Shown: positions 58,371-64,000 of the stretch, piece after piece
How positions within the stretch are numbered: the first letter of the stretch is position 1
How the letters are laid out: each line of letters begins with the position of its first letter
DNA from: Prevotella sp. UBA1705
GTDB taxonomy: Bacteria; Bacteroidota; Bacteroidia; Bacteroidales; Bacteroidaceae
Length of the DNA stretch: 64,000 nucleotides
Reading direction: 5' to 3'
Assembly: GCA_002317385.1 (NCBI GenBank)
Contig: DCJH01000021.1
Coordinates: forward strand, 1-64,000
The notes under the pieces: generated by a model
Told to the model about the DNA's origin: nothing
What the model saw: only the letters and a program-made list of their open reading frames with translations
Database searches by the model: none
Program-made: the position numbers and the translations under genes

Positions 58371-59126
58371 GTGAATACTCGTATCTCGATATTGGCAAAG
58401 TTCGGCCTTTGGGTCGGTCTGGCCATGGCGACCCTGCCTCTCGGTGCCCAGCAGCCCACCCCACGGGAGAAGCATCAGACCACGCAGGAGGCTACGCAGA
58501 CATCCAACATGGCCGACACCATTGGCAATCTGGACCTGCCGTTGCCGCCCGAAATGGCCATGAAGCCTATGGCCAAGGCCGACACCGTGGGCAAGAAGCC
58601 CAAGCGAGACTGGTCTACCTGGCGTCCCAACCCCAAGCGGGCGCTGTGGCTGGCCTTGGTGCTCCCGGGAGCCGGACAGATTTACAACCGCAAGTTCTGG
58701 AAGCTGCCCATCATCTATGGAGGCTTCGTGGGATGCGCCTATGCCATGCGATGGAACAACATGATGTATAGCGACTACAGTCAGGCCTACCTTGACATCA
58801 TGGACAACGACCCGCTCACGCAGAGCTACAACCAGTTTCTGCACTTGGGCAACACCATCACGGAGAGCAATAAGACCCAGTGGCAGGAGATTTTCAGGAA
58901 GCGTAAGGACCGCTATCGCCGCTGGCGCGACCTGAGTTTCTTCACGATGCTCGGCGTGTATGCCCTTTCGGTGGTCGACGCCTACGTAGACGCGTCGCTG
59001 TCAGAATTTGATATTTCTCCCGACTTGAGCCTGCATGTGGCCCCCGCAGTCATCAACAACCGCGACCTGGCCGGCAATCCTTTCGGAGGCTCCGGCATCG
59101 GACTGCAGTGCAGCCTAAGCTTCTAA
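58371..59126 (+). CDS. DUF5683 membrane protein
   Basis: A 251-residue protein beginning with GTG directly after the parB stop. The signal-like N-terminus (about 1-27) is followed by a low-complexity linker. The DUF5683 core is NPKRALWLALVLPGAGQIYN then RKFWKLPIIYGGFVGCAYAM, with two or three membrane segments and the charged block RKRKDRYRRWRDLSF between them. The end LQCSLSF is barrel-like. Its function is unknown, but its place between parB and mltD is conserved in Bacteroidota. Confidence 0.88.
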   Translation: MNTRISILAKFGLWVGLAMATLPLGAQQPTPREKHQTTQEATQTSNMADTIGNLDLPLPPEMAMKPMAKADTVGKKPKRDWSTWRPNPKRALWLALVLPGAGQIYNRKFWKLPIIYGGFVGCAYAMRWNNMMYSDYSQAYLDIMDNDPLTQSYNQFLHLGNTITESNKTQWQEIFRKRKDRYRRWRDLSFFTMLGVYALSVVDAYVDASLSEFDISPDLSLHVAPAVINNRDLAGNPFGGSGIGLQCSLSF

Positions 59127-59191
59127 CAGGCGGGAGAACAGTGAAACGGTGGCCCCGCCAACGGCAGAAACTCCGCAGGGCAGGCCACGAT

Positions 59192-60655
59192 ATGTTTAAC
59201 AAGAAATTGAAAATGAAGAATTATAAAGGTATATGGGTTGCAGCATTGCTCCTCGGGAGCGTATGCACCATACAGGCCCAGAACGATCAGAAGACCATTA
59301 CGGCCAAGGGAACCGATGGCGTGGAGCAGGAAGTGGAACTGCCCGAGGCCATGGATCAGGAACTCGACAGCCTACTCAACCTCTACAACGCCAAGGCCTA
59401 TCTCAAGCCGGATGCCGACTGCAACATGCCCGACGTGAACCCAACCTATGCCCCCGAGGTCTACAAGTCACGCCTGGCCAAGTTGCCCACCATCATCGAG
59501 ATGCCCTATAATGACATTGTACAGAAGTTCATCGACCGCTACAGCGGCGAGCTGCGCCACAAGGTGGGCTACATGCTCGGTGCGCAGAACTTCTACATGT
59601 CGGTATTCGAGGAGGCGCTCGACAGCTACGGGCTGCCCCTGGAACTCAAGTATCTGCCCGTCATCGAGTCGGCCCTCAACCCTCAGGCAGTGTCTAAGGT
59701 AGGCGCCACAGGTCTCTGGCAGTTCATGCTCACCACCTCGAAGCGCTATGGTCTGGAGGTAAACTCGCTGGTCGACGAGCGCAAGGATGTGGTGAGGTCG
59801 TCTTATGCGGCTGCCCATTACCTGAGCGATTTGTATAAGATATTCGGCGATTGGAATCTCGTGATTGCTGCCTACAACTGCGGTCCGGAGAAAATCACCA
59901 AGGCCATTCATCGGTCGAAGGGTGAGAAAGACTATTGGAAAATATTCCCCAAGTTGCCCAAGGAGACACGCGGATATGTTCCCGCCTTCATCGCGGCCAA
60001 CTATATCATGAACTATTACTGCGACCACAACATCTGTCCACTCAGCACCACGCTGCCCGCCAAGACCGACACAGTGATGGTAGACCGCGATGTACACTTC
60101 GAGCAGATAGCCCATGTGGTGGGCATCGACCTCAACCAGCTCAAGGATCTCAACCCGCAGTATCGCCAAGATCTGGTGAACGGCAACTCCCATCTGTCGT
60201 CCCTGCGCCTCCCGGCCGACCTCATCAATACCTTTATTGACAGGGAAGACTCCGTATACGCCTACAATGCCGACAGCTATATCACCAAACGCAAGGAGGT
60301 GAAGATAGACGACAACGCACGATACATCGTGGATCGCAATCAGGTGACCCGTGTAACCACCAGCTCTCGCGACGACGACGAGAGCGTGGAGAGTGCCGAG
60401 GAGCCCGAGGTGAGCAAGAGCAGCTCGCGCAAGGCCACCCGCAGCAAGCGAGAAAGCCGTAGAGACAAGCGCAGCGACAGGTCGTCGCGCAAGAAGAAAG
60501 AGCGCAAGGAGCGCAGCAAAAACGTAACCGTGAAGAGCGGCGACACGCTGAGTGAGATTGCCGAGCGCAATGGCACCACCGTGAAGAAACTTCGCAAACT
60601 CAATGGCATATCCGGCAATACCATTCACGCCGGAAAGAAAATCAAGGTGAAATAA
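59192..60655 (+). CDS. mltD: membrane-bound lytic transglycosylase with LysM domain (MltD-like)
   Basis: A 487-residue exported peptidoglycan lyase. The signal segment is around KNYKGIWVAALLLGSVC. The SLT domain follows from about 120 to 270 with the catalytic Glu in LKYLPVIESALNPQAVSKVG, then GLWQFMLTTSKRYGL and IAAYNCGPEKI. A basic Ser/Arg/Lys-rich linker (about 390-440) precedes one LysM (VKSGDTLSEIAERNGTTVKK). ATG 59213 is an alternative start. Confidence 0.92.
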   Translation: MFNKKLKMKNYKGIWVAALLLGSVCTIQAQNDQKTITAKGTDGVEQEVELPEAMDQELDSLLNLYNAKAYLKPDADCNMPDVNPTYAPEVYKSRLAKLPTIIEMPYNDIVQKFIDRYSGELRHKVGYMLGAQNFYMSVFEEALDSYGLPLELKYLPVIESALNPQAVSKVGATGLWQFMLTTSKRYGLEVNSLVDERKDVVRSSYAAAHYLSDLYKIFGDWNLVIAAYNCGPEKITKAIHRSKGEKDYWKIFPKLPKETRGYVPAFIAANYIMNYYCDHNICPLSTTLPAKTDTVMVDRDVHFEQIAHVVGIDLNQLKDLNPQYRQDLVNGNSHLSSLRLPADLINTFIDREDSVYAYNADSYITKRKEVKIDDNARYIVDRNQVTRVTTSSRDDDESVESAEEPEVSKSSSRKATRSKRESRRDKRSDRSSRKKKERKERSKNVTVKSGDTLSEIAERNGTTVKKLRKLNGISGNTIHAGKKIKVK

Positions 60656-60688
60656 GGCTTCCGCAAGCCCCATTCTATTTCTTTCAAC

Positions 60689-62971
60689 ATGGACGAACAA
60701 GAGCAGAAGAATAAAGATAGAGAAGTTGTAGACAACGAGTTGATTACCCAAGCCTTCAACCATCTGTTGGAGACCTATCTCAACTCGCCCCATCGTAAGA
60801 AGGTCGATATCATCACCAAGGCCTTCAATTTTGCCAAGCAGGCCCACAAGGGCGTAAGGCGACTGTCGGGCGAACCCTACATCCTTCACCCCATCGCCGT
60901 GGCGCAGATAGCCTGCGAGGAGATGGGACTCGGGTCGACGAGCATCTGCTCGGCGTTGCTCCACGACGTGGTGGAGGACACCGACTATACCGTTGAGGAC
61001 ATCCAGAATATCTTTGGCGACAAGATTGCCCAGATAGTCGATGGCCTGACCAAGATTAGCGGCGGCATCTTTGGCGACCACGCGTCGGCCCAGGCCGAGA
61101 ACTTCAAGAAGCTTCTGCTCACCATGAGCGACGACATCCGCGTCATCCTCATCAAGATTTGCGACCGACTGCACAACATGCGGACACTCGCTTCGCAGCC
61201 GGCCAACAAGCAATACAAGATCGCCGGGGAGACACTCTACATCTATGCACCACTGGCCAACCGCCTGGGTCTGAACAAAATCAAGACCGAACTCGAAGAC
61301 CTGAGCTTCCGATATGAGCATCCCGAGGAGTATGCCGATATCCTGAGCAAGCTCTCTTTCACCGAGGAGCAACGCAAGAAACTCTTTGAAGACTTCACCG
61401 GACCTATCCGCGAGGCCCTCGACCGCCTGGGCATCGACTATCATATCAAGGCCCGCATCAAGAGCCCCTACTCCATTTGGTGCAAGATGCAGAACAAGCA
61501 CGTCACCTTTGACGAGATTTACGACATCCTCGCCGTGCGCATTATCTTCACCCCGCAAGACCGCGAGAATGAGATCAACGACTGCTTCCACATCTACGTA
61601 GCGCTGAACAGAATCTACAAGAGCCACCCCGACCGACTGCGCGACTGGGTGAACCATCCCAAGGCCAACGGCTATCAGGCCCTCCACGCCACCATGATGT
61701 CGCGCAAGGGACAATGGATAGAGGTGCAGATTCGCTCCGACCGCATGGACGAGATGGCCGAGCAGGGCTTTGCCGCCCACTGGAAATACAAGGAGGGAGA
61801 GGCCCGCGACGACGACGAGGAACTGAACAACTGGCTCAGTACCATTAAGGAAATACTCGACGATCCGCAGCCCGACGCCATGGATTTCCTCGATTCCATC
61901 AAGCTCAACCTATTTGCTTCGGAGATCTTCGTGTTCACACCGAAGGGCGAAGTGAAGACCATGCCCGCCGGATGCACCGTTCTCGACTTTGCCTTCCAGA
62001 TTCACTCCTACTTAGGCAGCCACTGTATCGGTGCCAAGGTGAACCATAAACTTGTGCCGCTGAGCCACAAGTTGCAGAGTGGCGACCAGGTGGAAATCCT
62101 CACGTCGAAGTCGCAACACGTGCAGCCCTCATGGGTAACCTTCGTGTCTACGGCCCGCGCCAAGGCAAAGATACAGGGCATTCTCCGCCGTGACCAGCGC
62201 GAAATACAGAAGAAGGGAGAAGATATCCTCAACGATTGGCTCAGCAAAAACAATCTCGAACTGTCGGCTTCCATTCTCGACCGCCTCTGCGACATCCACG
62301 AAATGCAGAACCAGGATGCCCTCCTGTTGGCCTTGGGCGACCACACTGTCATCCTCGGCGACAAGGATGTAGAGGAACTTCATGGCAAGAGCAAGAAGGA
62401 ATCAGGCTCCTCTGGATGGCGCAAGTTTGTGCCGTTCCTTGGTATCGGCAAGAAAGGCAAGCAGCAGGAGACCCAGGCTGTCAAGCCCAACGAACTGCTT
62501 GTCGTAGGCAAGGATTTCAATAAGAAGATTCCTTGCGTCATCCGCGAAGACTCCATCCACATGTATATCTTCCCCCGATGCTGCCATCCGATACCCGGCG
62601 ACGACATCCTGGGATTCATCGACGGCAAGAACCACGTGGAGATTCACCAGCGTTCGTGTCCGGTAGCCAGCAAGCTCAAGTCGAGTTTCGGTCCCCGTAT
62701 CCTCGATGCCAAGTGGGATATGCACAAGGAACTGTTCTTCGATGCTACCATTGAGGTGCACGGCATCGACCGCAAGGGCATGTTCCACGAGGTGGCCGAC
62801 GTCATCTCCAATAAGATGAATATCAATATCCACAAGGTGAGCTTCACCGCAGACGAAGGTATTTTCGAGGGAAAAATAGAGATTCGGGTGCACGACCGCG
62901 CCGAAGCCAAACTCATTGTAGAGCGTCTGAAGAAAGTCTCCGACCTGAAAGAGGTACAGCAGATCCTGTAA
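60689..62971 (+). CDS. rel: bifunctional (p)ppGpp synthetase/hydrolase
   Basis: A 760-residue RelA/SpoT homologue. The N-terminal HD hydrolase domain has ICSALLHDVVEDTDYT, and the synthetase domain has RIKSPYSIWCKM and GYQALHATMM. The TGS domain begins EIFVFTPKGEVKTMPAG, and a C-terminal ACT domain follows (FDATIEVHGIDRKGMFHEVA). Both catalytic domains look intact, so it can make and degrade the alarmone. It follows mltD by 33 bp. Confidence 0.96.
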   Translation: MDEQEQKNKDREVVDNELITQAFNHLLETYLNSPHRKKVDIITKAFNFAKQAHKGVRRLSGEPYILHPIAVAQIACEEMGLGSTSICSALLHDVVEDTDYTVEDIQNIFGDKIAQIVDGLTKISGGIFGDHASAQAENFKKLLLTMSDDIRVILIKICDRLHNMRTLASQPANKQYKIAGETLYIYAPLANRLGLNKIKTELEDLSFRYEHPEEYADILSKLSFTEEQRKKLFEDFTGPIREALDRLGIDYHIKARIKSPYSIWCKMQNKHVTFDEIYDILAVRIIFTPQDRENEINDCFHIYVALNRIYKSHPDRLRDWVNHPKANGYQALHATMMSRKGQWIEVQIRSDRMDEMAEQGFAAHWKYKEGEARDDDEELNNWLSTIKEILDDPQPDAMDFLDSIKLNLFASEIFVFTPKGEVKTMPAGCTVLDFAFQIHSYLGSHCIGAKVNHKLVPLSHKLQSGDQVEILTSKSQHVQPSWVTFVSTARAKAKIQGILRRDQREIQKKGEDILNDWLSKNNLELSASILDRLCDIHEMQNQDALLLALGDHTVILGDKDVEELHGKSKKESGSSGWRKFVPFLGIGKKGKQQETQAVKPNELLVVGKDFNKKIPCVIREDSIHMYIFPRCCHPIPGDDILGFIDGKNHVEIHQRSCPVASKLKSSFGPRILDAKWDMHKELFFDATIEVHGIDRKGMFHEVADVISNKMNINIHKVSFTADEGIFEGKIEIRVHDRAEAKLIVERLKKVSDLKEVQQIL

Positions 62972-62975
62972 ATCT

Positions 62976-63953
62976 ATGAAGCAGTCAGTCCTTCTCCTCC
63001 TCATATTCCTATCTATTTTGCCGACTGGAGCAGCTAATAGATACGACAATCCCGACACCCTCGTTGTGGCTCGGGATGGCACGGGGGAGTTTCGCACCAT
63101 CGACGAAGCCATCGAAGTATGCCGCGCGTTTATGGAATACCATAAGGTCATCTTTGTCAAGAAGGGCATCTACAAGGAGAAACTCGTTGTTCCTTCATGG
63201 CTCACCCATATAGAAATATGTGGCGAAGACCGCGACAACACCATCATCACCTACGACGACCATGCCAATATCAAGCGCATGGATACCGGAAAACCAATGG
63301 GCACTTTCCGCACCTACACGCTGAAGATCGAAGGAAGCGATATTACCCTGAAGAACATCACTATCGAAAACAATGCCGCCCGACTCGGACAGGCCGTGGC
63401 TCTACATACCGAAGGCGACCGCCTCGTATTCATCAACTGCCGCTTTCTCGGCAATCAGGACACGGTCTACACAGGTGTCGGTGGCACCCGCCTCTATTTC
63501 CGCGACTGCTACATCGAGGGAACCACCGACTATATCTTCGGTCCGGCAACGGCTTGGTTTGAGCATTGCACCATCCATAGCAAGACAAACAGCTATATCA
63601 CGGCAGCCTCCACCCCCGCCGACCAACCTTTCGGCTACATCTTCAGCCACTGCCGCCTCACCTTTGAGCCCGAGGCGAAAGCCGTATATCTGGGCCGTCC
63701 GTGGCGCCCCAATGCCTACACCTTATTTATATATAGCGACCTCGGCTCACAGATTCGCCCCGAGGGTTGGCACAACTGGAACAATCCGGCCAACGAGAAG
63801 ACTGCCCGATACATGGAATATGGCAACAGCGGCGAAGGCTCAAAGACCGATCAGCGAGTGAGTTGGGCGCATCAGATGACCAAGAAAGAGGCGGCCGTCA
63901 TCACGCCTCAACACGTCTTCAGACAGGAAACAAACTGGATTCCTATACAATAA
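62976..63953 (+). CDS. secreted pectin methylesterase (CE8)
   Basis: A 325-residue right-handed beta-helix enzyme with a signal peptide (MKQSVLLLLIFLSILPTGAA). It de-esterifies homogalacturonan. The catalytic residues are the Asp of FLGNQDTVYT, the Asp of TTDYIFGPATAWF and the Arg of AVYLGRPWRPNA. QAVALHTEGDR contributes the Gln. It starts 4 nt after rel, so it is probably read from the same mRNA, which is unexpected for a plant-polysaccharide enzyme. Confidence 0.94.
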   Translation: MKQSVLLLLIFLSILPTGAANRYDNPDTLVVARDGTGEFRTIDEAIEVCRAFMEYHKVIFVKKGIYKEKLVVPSWLTHIEICGEDRDNTIITYDDHANIKRMDTGKPMGTFRTYTLKIEGSDITLKNITIENNAARLGQAVALHTEGDRLVFINCRFLGNQDTVYTGVGGTRLYFRDCYIEGTTDYIFGPATAWFEHCTIHSKTNSYITAASTPADQPFGYIFSHCRLTFEPEAKAVYLGRPWRPNAYTLFIYSDLGSQIRPEGWHNWNNPANEKTARYMEYGNSGEGSKTDQRVSWAHQMTKKEAAVITPQHVFRQETNWIPIQ

Positions 63954-64000
63954 GTTGCAAAATAAGCGCTATTTCCAACAATTTTCTCATAAATCGTTAG

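Noticed and set aside
54200..59200. parS centromere site near parAB
   Set aside because: I looked for a palindrome of the type TGTTNCACGTGAAACA on both strands and found none; the 22-bp repeats in the parA leader do not resemble it.
59468..61780. Long open frame antisense to mltD and rel
   Set aside because: It is a shadow frame of two well-supported enzymes with intact catalytic motifs; the product is a low-information hydrophobic sequence with no family resemblance.

Overview
The window is a chromosomal segment of a member of the Bacteroidota, most likely a Prevotella-like member of the Bacteroidales. The evidence is consistent: nearly every transcription unit is preceded by the phylum-specific -7 box TAnnTTTG rather than a TATAAT box, starts rarely carry a Shine-Dalgarno sequence, and the gene orders rsfS-ftsH-cdsA, surE-lpxB and parA-parB-DUF5683-mltD-rel are typical of the group. 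By eye the coding DNA is moderately GC-rich, while the intergenic DNA contains AT-rich promoters and many dispersed palindromes.

Layout. 1-4001: end of pgi, a HAD phosphatase/mutase, a secreted coiled-coil protein, a YbjQ protein and mnmA. 4526-8687: an HGSNAT-like membrane acyltransferase, a GxxExxY protein and a secreted GH89 alpha-N-acetylglucosaminidase. 8817-12865: a TPP-riboswitch-controlled operon thiE-thiC-thi4-thiD, with a divergent TenI/ThiE-like gene at 13326. 14419-24443: ThrE-type exporter, an SPFH / ribbon-helix-helix / membrane cassette, an aldose-epimerase-like gene, frr-rsgA, a fRMsr-like GAF protein, rsmA, a 32-residue membrane peptide and a UPF0104 protein. 24477-33742: pepD, a large repeat-filled gap, a CorA-like transporter with a leader peptide, a DUF349 protein, a redox operon (glutathione peroxidase, nitroreductase) and an M15 peptidase. 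34051-39389: a TonB receptor with two histidine-rich lipoproteins and a small Cys/His membrane protein, probably metal uptake. 40283-48193: an ammonium transporter with a frame break in its signal peptide, then TonB receptor-hemN-hemG/Y-MFS, probably porphyrin or heme acquisition. 48680: tRNA-Gln. 49060-63953: rsfS-ftsH-cdsA, a broken GH5 cellulase, an outer-membrane-protein remnant, lpxB-surE, parAB, DUF5683, mltD, rel and a pectinesterase.

Working together. The window mixes housekeeping (tRNA thiolation, ribosome recycling and assembly, lipid A and phospholipid synthesis, chromosome partitioning, ppGpp) with nutrient acquisition (host alpha-GlcNAc glycans, pectin, metals, porphyrins, thiamine).

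The most unusual material is regulatory or repetitive. (i) A peptide-plus-hairpin switch precedes the CorA-like gene, in which one RNA segment can pair either with an upstream arm or with the Shine-Dalgarno. (ii) A domain family with HLHG and HQHFF motifs occurs three times across two lipoproteins. (iii) A TTT-TAG frame break lies in amt. (iv) Several families of dispersed intergenic palindromes are present, and two palindromes are embedded in frame inside mnmA. (v) Short-unit drifting repeats occur in the gaps between co-directional genes of at least five operons. The functions of these elements are inferences from sequence only.
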